Source of the DNA: Neonectria sp. B-13
Taxonomy: Eukaryota > Ascomycota > Sordariomycetes > Hypocreales > Nectriaceae
NCBI GenBank assembly: GCA_002682825.1
Contig: NOKP01000013.1
Coordinates: forward strand, 622,745 to 686,744
Direction of reading: 5' to 3'
Length of the DNA: 64,000 nt
Made by a program: the position numbers and the translations under genes
The notes under the pieces: model-generated
The model's input: the letters and a program-made list of their open reading frames with translations, nothing else
The model's database searches: none
Told to the model about the DNA's origin: nothing
Part shown: positions 22,851 to 33,909 of the stretch, piece by piece
Position numbering within the stretch: position 1 is the stretch's first letter
How the letters are laid out: the number at the start of each line of letters is the position of its first letter

Positions 22851-23000
22851 GCGAGATAACCTCTTGGTGTGGCCCTTTTGAGTGAGCGACAATGCAAGGA
22901 GATCATGAAATACTCCGCCTGAAAGGGCGAAACTCCGTTCGTCCGCACCAGGACCGGCCAACTATGCCACAAGAAGAAGATGGCATGGCCCTCAAAGCCC

Positions 23001-25444
23001 TCAGAAACCGCATTTCTCCACATGTTCGAAAATGAATTTGGCATTTTCGAACCCAAAGAACAGTGGTCCTAGTTGCGATTCTTGCTTTTCGTCCATATGA
23101 TTCGGTTTCCCGCCATCTGCGCGGATATCTCCCAAAGCTGGGAGCTTGCCGGTCTTTTTCGGGTAGAAATCAGTGAGAAGTTGTGTCGAGATGCGGTTGA
23201 CGTCCGCACTCAAAGCCATAGTCATGGCTTTCTCACGTTTGAGCTCAAAGCTTTGGTGCAACAAACGACCAAGAGAAGGCAGAGACTGCAGAGAATCTCG
23301 GGAAAATTTGTTGTCCCGCACAAGAGCGTGCTCGAACTGCGGCTGGTACAAAATACCAGCAGCATTGATGAGCATTGGTGGTGGCAGGGGCCTGACGTTG
23401 TCTGTCGTCCGGAGCTTAAAGAGACCTGCAGCGGCAGGGTCAAGAGGTGCATCCAGGTTGAAGTCGTCTTCCTTCCAGTTCTCAAAGAGGCTAGTCAGGA
23501 TGTTGTAATACTCCGGCTTCTGGTGTTCATCTTCTGTCTCCATGGTTTTGCGCAACATGCACCCTGCGCAGACTCTGGTATGGGGTCTGGAACTGCGAGC
23601 AGAGTTTATGAAAAACTCTTCAGGCATGTCGTGTCCACAAGAAGAACAGAATGCCAGGTACTTGCCCATCTGACAACCATACCAGTCTGGCCAATCGTAG
23701 CGAAGATTTTCCATCCCGAGTCGAACAGCTTTCAAGACATCGTACATTGCCTCCCGCATGTCGAAGCGATTGTTAGGCAAGGCCTGGTTGGTCTTGTTGG
23801 CCTCACAATATCGGTGGATACCATCCAGGAAGGATTCCACGGCCAGAGGAAGCAATGGAAGCTGGGAAAGGTACTTGCGAAAAGCCTTGCCCTCGTCGAA
23901 GAGCAAGCCGATGTTCATCTGTCTTGCCTTGAGATTCGCTTCGAGGACGATTCGGAAGATGCCTCGCTGGGCGACTTCCCCGTTCGACCCCGACCAAGTA
24001 ATCCCATATGTCGCGGCAGTCTTGGTGGAGTACGGAGTTCCGAATTTGAAATGGGGAAAGAAGTCGAATTTGTCAATCTTGGGCCAGTTTTTGGCCTCAC
24101 GAACCCGATTAATCTCGTGGATCAGATCGAGAAGACAAATAATGTCTCCGAAACCGATCAGGGGGCAATCGTAAATGCCAAGCATTGTGACTTTTGGGCA
24201 CGATCGTAGGATGATTGCGACCATTCTGCTGTCAAGCATCGGGGTGTTCATGAAATGCAGGACACGGATCTTCCCTCTTCTGTTGTAGATGTTCGCGACT
24301 GAAATAGTATTAGCATAAATCCCCAGAATCAAAGCAGTTAAGATAATAACTGACGTAGTGCGAACAGTCCATTCACAGCCGTCTGGGCGTAAGGTCGATT
24401 TGTGATGTCCTTGAAGGGTTCAAGGTCGTCGACCATTTCTTCCAGCCCCTCGATATGTGGGAGCGATCGGACCAGCGCAACGGTCGGCTTCGAATAAGTC
24501 TCATCCATAAATCGGACAAAAGCGCTCTTATGCTCGCGGCAAGTACCATCATACTGCGATGGGCCCCAAAAGGGTGGTGTTGTGCCACATTCTCGGTGGA
24601 GCGACGTGATCACGGTCAGAGCTCTATCCTGGGCCTGTTGCTCCCGAACAGCGGCGATCATGTCCTCATGTCGAACCTCATGAGTAGTGTATTCTGGGTT
24701 GAGAGCCAGAAACACAGACCCATGGGGGGGGTCGCGGAATGAGTGTTTAGCAACGTCATAAAGGGCCTGTGGCGTCACGTTAGTTGTTGGTCATATTCTT
24801 GAAGGAAAAACGAACCATTGCAGTCGACATTGTCGCCCAGCCTTGTGGGTCGGCCACTGCAAAGCTCTCCAGAGACTTGTATCCATCTGCGGCTACCATT
24901 TCGGCTATGGCTTCACCGTAGGGTTGCCACCCAAAAAACGCAGCCCGGATGTCACTCGGGAGAGTGTTTGGCAACAAAATGATACGATCCTTGGTAAGCT
25001 ATGAAGATTAGCTGAGATTGGCTATCCAGTAGGCTTGAGAAAGCTGAATGGCTAGCTTACCGTGGTGAGCGCTTGGCTGTAACTGTACATGCCTTTGGCG
25101 TAGTACTTTTTGGCAATGTACTGATCTCGCGTTGGACGATTGAGACAAATCTCAGCAAATTCATGCCACTCCTTGATGATTTCATCGGGGGTCTTGGAGG
25201 TGACCGATGGCTCGAATCCGACCATTTCGATGCGGCTTCTTGAGAGCTGTGCATCATACACCTGGTATGCTTGCCTGGAGTCAGTGATGGAGTATCAGAG
25301 AGAGAGAGCAGGGTGGATGGACATACAATGGTTTCTCGCTGCCGGAGTTGGCAGCTGGAGGGGGACCTTCATCGTCTTTGCTAGCTTATCACGCCTGCCA
25401 TTTGGGTTAGTCACCGCCTTGGCTTTTGATTTCCTTCTTGCCAT
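23001..25444 (-). CDS. Uncharacterised fungal protein with a CxxC...CxxC cluster
   Basis: I do not recognise the family. Exons on minus: first exon uncertain (25444-25327), then 25274-25061, 24998-24816, 24766-24355, 24298-23001; about 740 residues. The four 3' exons join in consistent frame. The middle part (about residues 310-380) resembles leucine-rich-repeat/F-box-associated folds (KIRVLHFMNTPMLDSRM, VTMLGIYDCPLIGFGDI). A zinc-ribbon-like pair, FCSSCGHDMPEEFF and RVCAGCML, lies in the C-terminal half. There are no signal peptide or membrane segments. The start is the weak point: ATG 25444 opens a Lys/Arg-rich peptide whose phase fits exon 2 only through an AAG acceptor at 25270, whereas the canonical CAG acceptor needs the other frame (KDDEGPPPANSGSEKP), which has no ATG. 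A short extra 5' intron may be missing. Confidence 0.65.
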
Positions 25445-27599
25445 GATGGACAGCGGCGGTGGTGATTTTGCAAGGTTAGGCTCGGTTGAAGGGGGCCCAG
25501 GACTAAGGCTCCGCGTGAGATAACGCTCAAGGGACGTATTGGTATCGGAATTGAACTTGAAGGAAGATAGGGAAGGATGAGGAGGGGAGAAGAGAATAAT
25601 GGGAGTGATAGGGGAGGGGCTTTGGGTGGTTTGGTTAAGGTAGACAGGTGGGTAGGGAGTTAGGTAAGTGGTAGGCTAAAGCAGGCTCGCGGTTGTAGTG
25701 CCACATGGTTCAGCGAGCCAACGCAGCAAAATGATGGGAAGGTGCGCCGTAGTCATGTCCTGGCTGGCATTGGATGCTTCGCCAGTGATGATGACTCGTG
25801 AGACGAAGAAATCACGGTGTCCAACCACGATAGGCTTCCGTGATGTGCTCACATGGGTCTGGGGTGTACAACAAGAATGAGAGAGGGCAGGGGGGGGACA
25901 AACAGGAGGGACAAACAGAAAGCCAAGAAATTCTAGGACGTACCAGTCAGTTGAGTCTAGTAACTCTAGAGGACCGTTTTTGACAAGTTCCAGAAAGAAA
26001 AGGCAGAGACAGCCTTTCAACTTTTCGCTTCGAGTCGAGTATGAAATAGGGTGTGAGGAAAGATATAACGACGCGGCTGTTCTTGCAGACGATCGAAATC
26101 TCCGAGCTGTGTTCTTAGAACGGACTTGCTGAGTTTTGCAGTACTCTTGTTCGACACTAGCATGGTCAGCATACGTCAACAAAGAGCCGAGAGATGCATA
26201 CCAAAGGACAACGATCTTTGAGTCGAGGCTTATCCTCGAGGTGATGAACTGAGGGAGCAGACACGATTCGGTGATGAGTTTTGGTGTGGCTTCGGAGGCT
26301 TGGGGTCCCTCAGTGAGTGACTGGGACGCGTCAGGCTTTCGACCCTGGATAAGACAAATGACAAAAAGAAATGGGAATAGATAAAATGAAGTGCCTTCTG
26401 ATCTTGACTGCTGGTGGGGGCAACCACACTGCGCCAGGAGCCTTCAAAGGCTGGTTGGCGATCCCGAAACGCCCAAGTGAAGGAAATGGGGTTGAGAGAA
26501 GAGAGCCTTGGATACCAAGAGCAACACGCTGGGCTCGGAGCCACGACACCCAAGGAGAGGGTATTTGACTTGACCTCCAAGGTGAAGCAGTGTTGATCTC
26601 GGGCTGTGAGGTCTCGCTGACGGACGTGTTTGCAGCCCGAACCACAGGTGTTGGTCGGCAACTAAGGGACGTGTGTTCGCGATGGAATGAAGAAGGAGAA
26701 CAGAGAACTGGTAGGTAGGATAAAGGAAAAGATGAAGAAGGAAGTGTGCAAAACGCGTACCCAGATGATGTTGGGGATGCAGGTGACGCGTGAGGCCTGA
26801 GATCAAGCTCAAGGAGGAGAGAAGAAGACGAAGGAAATAGGCAACGTACCTTAAGCTGTTTGGAAATACCACGCTCTGTAGAGGATAGGAGTGAAGTAGA
26901 GGGATGTGTGAAGGAAGGGAGCTCTGAAAATCGAGCTGGGGGAGGCTGGATGCCTTGGGTTGTGGTGTTGTTGTGAGGAGGGAAGAGGGAAGGAGGAGGA
27001 AAAGGCGGGAATTTTGGAGGGGGACTTTATACTCGCGGTGTGTGGGAGTGCATGAGTCAATGTTAATGGTCCTCGAAACATCTGTGGCTGGTTTGAACAA
27101 CCACTTGTCGGTGCAGAAGGCCACAGAAGATAGTGGACGAGAGCGTGTTATAGGAGGAGGGGGCATGCACCAGGGCAGACCAGGGCAACTGAAGCGCCCA
27201 AGGCCAGTAACTTAGGGCATAACCTCTGTTTCGTGCGTACTGTAATTGGAACTCTTATGAAGAGGAGGATTGCTTATTGTGATCAAGTTCCTCGTCCCGT
27301 TGATGTGGCTCAGGGATTAATGGCAACAGACTGGCAAACTCAGGGCACTGGTTCAGTACACATTACCCCTCGGCAACTGTAAGACAGGGCAGGGATTGTG
27401 AACTAAAGACGCAGTCCTTCGATGCGGTACTTGGAGCATCTGGGAATATCAGAAATGTGGTGGTTTTGATATGCCTCCAAGTGAGTTTCCATCCACCCCC
27501 CCATAAACCTCCTCCTCCTACGCGCCAACCCACTGCATCCTTCAGGCCTGCCACCCACTATACACAAAATCCTCCTCTTAGTCTCGACAAGACCAACAG
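25445..27599. other. Gene-free region, left part of a 12-kb desert
   Basis: No frame on either strand shows domain sequence or a consistent splice chain. The longest open frame (26444-27166, minus) is Pro/Ser/Leu-rich and has no homolog I know. The stretch next to 25444 is the promoter of the uncharacterised gene, with a GGAGGGG/GAAGGAAG purine-rich segment at 25557-25625. Confidence 0.5.
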
Positions 27600-28540
27600 A
27601 ACATCACAAACTTCCGGAATATGCCCCTACACCCGGTATTATACTCGACACCTTTCCTAGCTCACGGACCCCCGAGAACGTGGAGTACTGTTCCTAAGCA
27701 TCCCTTTGTGCACCACCAGAACCGCCCTCTAGGCACATCGACTAGTGGCCCGCCGACCCCGACGATGAAGAACCGTTCGAGCGCTTCTTTACGAGTAGAG
27801 ACCCTGCTTCAGACGACAAAGAGGACCAGTGAACACCCATCGTGAAGAAGGAGACGCGGGTAAGTAATCGTCGGTGCCCCCCATCCTCCACACTCATCCC
27901 GGCCTGAAGCCATCACCACACCGCGACAGATCATCACCAAATCATCATATTGCATCCTCAGACTGGCAACGGCCCAGTAATCCGATTCCCTTTCCCATCT
28001 AAGTCATGGAAGTGAGCCACGACCGCGCTGGCGAGAAAGCAACCCCCGACGCGTACCAAGAAAGAGACAAAGAACCCACGAGCCACCTACCCGAGCAGAA
28101 GAACCAAGAAGCACCCGGCTTTTACTGAAATCCATGAAGAAGAAAGCCTCCAGAGCCCGTGAAGCCTCTAAGCTCAGCATGAGCGACAGATGCCCTCCTC
28201 GACAAGCACCGTCGCTTAGGCTTAGCCGACCGCGAAGATCCAACCTCAGAGCACCCCATCTTCGTCGAGAAGAGGCCTTGAGGGCCCATGAAGCCTACAA
28301 GTTCATCGTGAACAACACATACCTTCCTTGTCAAAGTGCCACTCGTTGGGCTTGGCCGAGCACGAAGACCCAACTCAACAGCAGCCGAAGTTCATTGGAC
28401 ATCATCGAGAAGAAAGCTCTGAGACCCCAGGACGCCTCTCGCTTCATCGTGACCAACCCACACACACATACCCTTCTATACAACCCACCGCTGCTCTTAG
28501 GCCCAGCAATCCTGATCCTCAGGGGTGACTTCTAGAAGCT
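27600..28540 (+). pseudogene. Decayed gene encoding an approximately 43-residue repeat protein
   Basis: Protein-like segments appear in shifting frames. About 27750-27858 reads PADPDDEEPFERFFTSRDP, then hits a TGA before a GTAAGT-like donor at 27859. From 28130 to 28470 a unit of about 130-140 bp is repeated three times (anchors near 28136, 28267, 28406): AREASKLSM, AHEAYKFIV and PQDASRFIV in one frame, with LGLADREDPTSEHPIF and LGLAEHEDPT in another. Stops and frameshifts separate the modules, so this is probably a relic. The family is not recognised. Whether it is a broken host gene or part of an old mobile element cannot be told. Confidence 0.45.
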
Positions 28541-29334
28541 TTGAGCTCAGGAATGAACTCATACACAACCACAAAGCAAGGCCTTCCAAGGGCAAGGAAG
28601 CGTCACAGCCACTCCAAGGCGAGACAGACAACAACTACAGAACCAAGCTATTGATCTGGTGGGAGCACAGGAACCTCAAGCGTTCACTACAAAGCCCAAG
28701 AAAGCAAGCCTAGGTCTGTGCCAGATCACCGGCGAGTCACTTAGCAGTCTTCGTAGCAGATTGTTAATCTATGTGGTGTATAGTTGCAAACACTCAAATC
28801 TCAGAAGCAGAGAGGTTCTCAAGAACGTTACCAAGTGAGACAGCACGAGTAACTGGAACTCAAAATCATGGTAGAGAGCACGATCTTCCAGAACACGACT
28901 CTCTCTAACAATACAAGGCTACAGAAACGACCAGGTCGACGGCAAGGTCGATGCTTCGATTGCTGCTACTGTTGAGACTCTTAGACTTGCTTAAGAACCA
29001 ACCCAATGATTTACTACACTGCTAAGAATTCGAAGAAACGAGAACTTCAGGAAGAAGACCATGGGCTGACAGAATGAGTTCACTGGAGTAACTACCGAAT
29101 GCAGCAACCTACTCCAAACTTCATCGGCCTACTGAGCTTAGCCATAACCGTTCCCTCGATCCTCTTCATACTACCCCCTCCATGCAAGCCTCTTCCGACG
29201 AGCACTTACTACGAACCCCTTCCTACAAGCCTCTGCCGACGAGCCAACCTTCAGTCCACGACGAAAGAAAACCCGGCCGCAAAGAACGAGACGAGACACA
29301 TTTTCACTATTTGGCAGAGAACAGGGCTCCTAAG

Positions 29335-29650
29335 TAGGTTCAGATGCTACGAAACAGGCTCAGACGTGACCAAAGAAGCTCACACGCTGTTAAGCAAGCT
29401 CACACGTTCCCAAATGGGTTGAGATGTTCCTGATCCATGCCGTATTCCGAGACTTCTGCTGTCAGTGTCTGGCGTTAGGTAGCTCGAAGAAGAACAAGCT
29501 ACTGCACAGTCCCTTGGAAACCCCGCCATCGTGCATGTGCGTATGATCGGTTGAGTGTTCTGCGTCGATGGCTTTGTGGTGAGCATGAAGCCAACGTCGG
29601 GGTTCAGGCAGGTTCAGACGTTCAACAAGCAGGCTCAAATGTTCCCAACC
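29335..29650. repeat. Degenerate 20-27-bp minisatellite
   Basis: Five adjacent units share GGTTCAGATG / GGCTCAGACG / AGCTCACACG / AGCTCACACG / GGTTGAGATG spaced 20-25 bp from 29337 to 29430. Two more, GGTTCAGACGTTC and GGCTCAAATGTTCCCAA, follow near 29608-29648 after a 170-bp gap. Confidence 0.5.
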
Positions 29651-32600
29651 AGCACTCACTAGTATGGCAAGGAGGACGTCCCTTTGACATACTCGTCTCA
29701 TGCACTGGCAGAGCAAACGGAGCCGGAATCAGGCATGGCAGCCAGACACTACAGCCTTCGTCGACGTCAAAAAAGGGTGCAAGCAGAGGTGCGAATTCAG
29801 CGCTGACCTGCAGTCCTAGGTCATCTTTGCGATCCAAAGAACAAGCGTCTTATCGTTCACGACCCGTTTGGCGTCCACTGCAACGCAAGCTATCTACCTA
29901 TCGTGCAGCATCTCCTTGCATTATCATCCGTCTTACTGCGTCAAGAAACACCGCCACCCACATGGAGGACGAGACTCGAGCAAGTCCATCTCCTCAGGGT
30001 ATGCAAGCCGATCGAAAGGGTAATAAACACCGTCCTGGAACAAGTGAAACATTGAAACTTACCGGCAATTAGGAGCAACTAACCCTATCCCCCCCACACA
30101 AAGCTAGACGAATCACGATGACACAGACATCGGAGTCTATCGCCGACCTACCCCGAATCAAATCACGATATCTACATCCTATCACGCACGATCCCCGCAT
30201 TGAAACTTAACCGCAGTTGACGGCCACTCAACTTACACCCCGCCTTGGCCGCACCCCAACACCCCGACGAGACCTGTGCTTCCCGACACGTTAAAAGGCT
30301 AGCTCCGAGTAAAGCAGATAATAACCTGCTTGTCTGCCAACACACCATCTCCTCAAGGAATCCAAGGGGCTGTGCGAGGCACGCAAAGGCCTTGGACGTC
30401 TTGGAGCGGGCCACATGGGTGAGCACATGCTCACCCTGCAACGAAGCGGGGACTGCATGAACGTTTTGGACGACCCGTTTCGTCATCACCAAGCGTCACT
30501 CGAAGAAGGCGGTGATCGACGGCGGAAGCGTTGTGGTGACAGTGGGCGAAAGATGGCGGTGGAGGAAGAAGATGGTGTGTGACCGACGGCGCCGTCATCG
30601 GCTTGTGGGCAGGCTACGGCTACGAACGGATGGGCGAGCTTCATGTAGGTGGGCACGAGATCATGGTCGCCGTGGCTGAGAAGGGTCAGACATGGCGAAA
30701 CCAAGGCATATCCATGCACTTACACAAGACGAGGTTCTGTCATGTACCAAGTCGAGGCCTTTATCCTCGGCATGTCTCTGAACAGCGCTGGGGTTGAGAC
30801 ACGATACAGACTCAAAAGGGAACCAAGCGGCACTGCAGCCTAGAGCCTAGATATCCATACATGCGGTATATATTATCCATGGCATTTTACGAAGATGGCC
30901 ATGGCGAAGAGCTGCAGGATCGTCACGCCCTATCAAGGTACTTGGAGGCAAGGGGGAACCGACGCACGCCTCGCCGCCACGGCGGTAAGAAAGAGGTGAG
31001 AGGACAAAGAAGCCGCCCCTGGGATGGATGGTCCGATGGACAGTCGCACAACTGCCTCACACCACTACCGACACACCACCGGAATCAACCAGCATCGAAA
31101 AGAGGCAGAAGGGGGACCACGGACAGCGGAGGCGTCGGCATCGGAGAGTCGGAAGGTTGCACTTACAGACTTACACAGACTTACAGTGTTCATACAGTTA
31201 GTTATAGTAGACAAGACAGTACCTAGGCCTAAAGTTACAGGCCACAGCGCAGTGCCCTCCCCAAGACAAAATCCACACACGCCCAAACGCCACTCCCGGT
31301 TCCAGGCGACCCAGTGGCACCATCAAGACAAGGAAAGATGACCTCGGCGAAGGCTGATGACGGCAAATCAGGTGACTGGGCAGCGTTGCGGCCTGGGGCG
31401 TTGAGAGATGAGAGATGGCCGATGCGAGAAAGCTTGGAGAGAACAAACACATGACTGGACGGGTGGTCCGGATCATCGAGGCCGGGCATGTACAGTGTAA
31501 ACGGAGCACCCCACCGCATCTTCTAGGGCCCTGCCGAAGACATCACGGGTCGAATCACGATGGCACATGGCAAGATTGCGATATGATGGGATGGAGGCTT
31601 TTTTTCCCTTGGGCTGGAAAGGGTAAATGGCGGTGGGGCCTTGGGGCCGGAGATGCGTGTGGATGGCCGCATTAACCATCAGTGATCACAACGGAGTCGA
31701 GCCGGACGATTAAGAGAAGGATCGCCTTGTGGATCCTACGGAGTTTCTCCTTGATGGCGGATTGATCATCTCAACGGCGACGACAAAGGCAACACCGTGC
31801 CTGGCATGCCCCTGCTGGTCTGGTTCTTGGTCTGAGGGACGATGATACATGACACAGGCAAATGTGATGTGGGCAGCAGCGAGTGGGTGAAGGGAAGGAA
31901 AGCAGATGGATGAATGGATGGATGCACGGGACGGTTGACCGGGGTTGTGACTTGCTCAGCCATCGAGTACTCCGTACGGATACTTTGTAACAGTAATCAA
32001 GCCAAGCCAGATGGCATCGCGTCCCGTCGCATCGCATCGCATCCGCAATATCGCATCCCGCCTCCATCTCGGTAGCCAGCCACGCTGAGAGGAGGAGCGA
32101 GAGCAACAATGACAAAGAGAGTGGCTGGAACACATTCACCGGGGGGGCCACAAACCGGATAGACGAGAGCTGTCTGTTTGGTTGCGCCTTGAAATGAACA
32201 GGCAGGGTCCTAATTTCAGAAGCGACGGTGTCGAATCTTGGGCAGGCTAGGTAAGTGGGCGCTTCCAGTCTGACTCGGAGGAACGAACCTGAACAGCTTC
32301 GAATCCTGGAATCAAAGGATCGTGCCCAGGACGGTTCGGCGATGCAACCGGAGGTTTTGGGTTTCAAGAACATGATACGTTCGCCCGGAGAAACTTTGGC
32401 GTTTGAGAATGGGATGAGGCGGTGGCGAACGAAGATTAATTCCCGAGTTGCCTAGGTACTTACTATACGGATACCATCAACCAGCATCACCATCATGGGC
32501 ATGGCATCACTGCAATGGGCAATGGCAAAAACACCACCACCACAACGCACACAGCAGCACACAAGCATGGTTCAGCAGGGTACCTCCAGCATCCGTAATA

Positions 32601-33430
32601 TGATGCATATTGCCTGTCTCCGTCTAATAAGGCGCCAATGCTGCAGGGATCCCGGTTTGGCCCCACAGGCCGCGAGCCGGCGTCAAGCCCAAGGCATGGT
32701 TGAGTGACGGGCATGTGGATCTCGATTGATTGGCAACATCCACTGACGGACCGTGTGCGGTGATCGCGGTGGTGCTCTGATGTTCTGAGGACCTTCGTTA
32801 CTCATCGTCTTTGGTTTGGGTTGTTTTGTTTCGTAACGGGCGGTTGGCGATGACTCCCATCGAAAGGCGGTGGCGACGTGCGGAGTCCCACGGGACTCGA
32901 AGAGATCATCGAAAAGGAACGCTGTCAAAAAGCAAAGCGCCTTTCTTTGGCTCAAGGGGCAGCGGCAATAGGAGGGGATAGTGATATCTACGCATTCAGA
33001 CACGGCACGTGCGTCTTGCAGAGAGGGAAGAACATATGGCGGGGCTTCAGCTGGGCTGTTAGACGCACCAAATATTACGGTCGATTACATTGCGATCACA
33101 GCACCAAAGCACACAAGACAAGCACAGGTCGCACACGAGGGCTTGCATCATTGCCGCCGCCGTTGCAGGCCCGGGATTCCATCTTCAACTTCCCAAGTCC
33201 GAGATGTGTCTCGGCGCTAATCCCCCGACCGACGGGGACATCTGCATGTCTCACCGATAACAAGCGTGTGCCTGGGTGACTAGCAGCTACGCAGTATTCG
33301 GGGGTGCCTTTGCCTGAGTCAAGGGAATGAAGGAATGATGAATAGCTGTGTAGACCGTCACCGAGGGAGTTGGAGGGGGGACGGGAGGCTCTGGCTGAGA
33401 CCCTGTCTGATCCTTCGGGGTCTGGTTCCA

Positions 33431-33458
33431 TACCTGCCTGCCTGTCTGCCTGCCTTGA
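33431..33458. repeat. CCTG/TCTG microsatellite
   Basis: About six 4-bp units (CCTGCCTGCCTGTCTGCCTG, then CCTTG). No function is implied. Confidence 0.7.
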
Positions 33459-33877
33459 GGTGGCCGCCACCGTCCCGTCGCGAGGAGTCACCTGGACAAA
33501 GGTGAAGAGTGAAGGGATGGTGTGGTGAGCCACGAGCCACGAGCTGAGGCTCTAGCCCAGATCCAAGTGGAACCTGGTTGCGGCATTCGTTACGGATGGG
33601 TGGTAGCGGGTGATTTGGACGACGTTGAGCCTTGGGTGGTGTGGATTGGCTGCGCGGATATGTTGGTGTGAGTGGGTGGCAGCTCAAATGCATGTACTCC
33701 ATTGATGGACACGAATGTTGGAGACGCTCTGGAGGGGTTGCAAGTTGATTTGATCAGCGAAAAAGGCCGGGTTTTTTCGTGTCGTGTGTTTTGCACAGCT
33801 TTGTTGGTGCGGTCCTGGACTCATCCATGCTCGTTGTTTTGTTGTCGTGTGCTCGCTGAACTGCAGCTCCGTCTCAC

Positions 33878-33909
33878 GCGCAGATACTGTACATGCACAG
33901 TATCTGCGC
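33878..33909. repeat. Perfect inverted repeat, 13-bp arms, 6-nt loop
   Basis: GCGCAGATACTGT at 33878-33890 is exactly complementary to ACAGTATCTGCGC at 33897-33909, with ACATGC between. CTGCAG lies just outside on both flanks (33861 and 33909). It is in gene-free sequence. It could form a hairpin or cruciform or bind a dimeric protein. Confidence 0.85.

Larger units (their letters stand above)
22038..23000. other. bL36m promoter and repeat-bearing intergenic region
   Basis: 963 bp. It includes an imperfect tandem array (22320-22560) and an 8-bp microsatellite (22816-22850), both entered separately. No gene is supported; the 115-residue frame at 22280-22627 reads the tandem array. Confidence 0.5.

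Noticed and set aside
26444..27166. 240-residue Pro/Ser/Leu-rich minus frame
   Set aside because: It is composition-driven, without domain or conservation logic; other frames here are equally open.
28004..28373. Minus-strand frames across the decayed repeat region
   Set aside because: They are the antisense of the repeat units; the plus strand gives the repeated, protein-like motifs.
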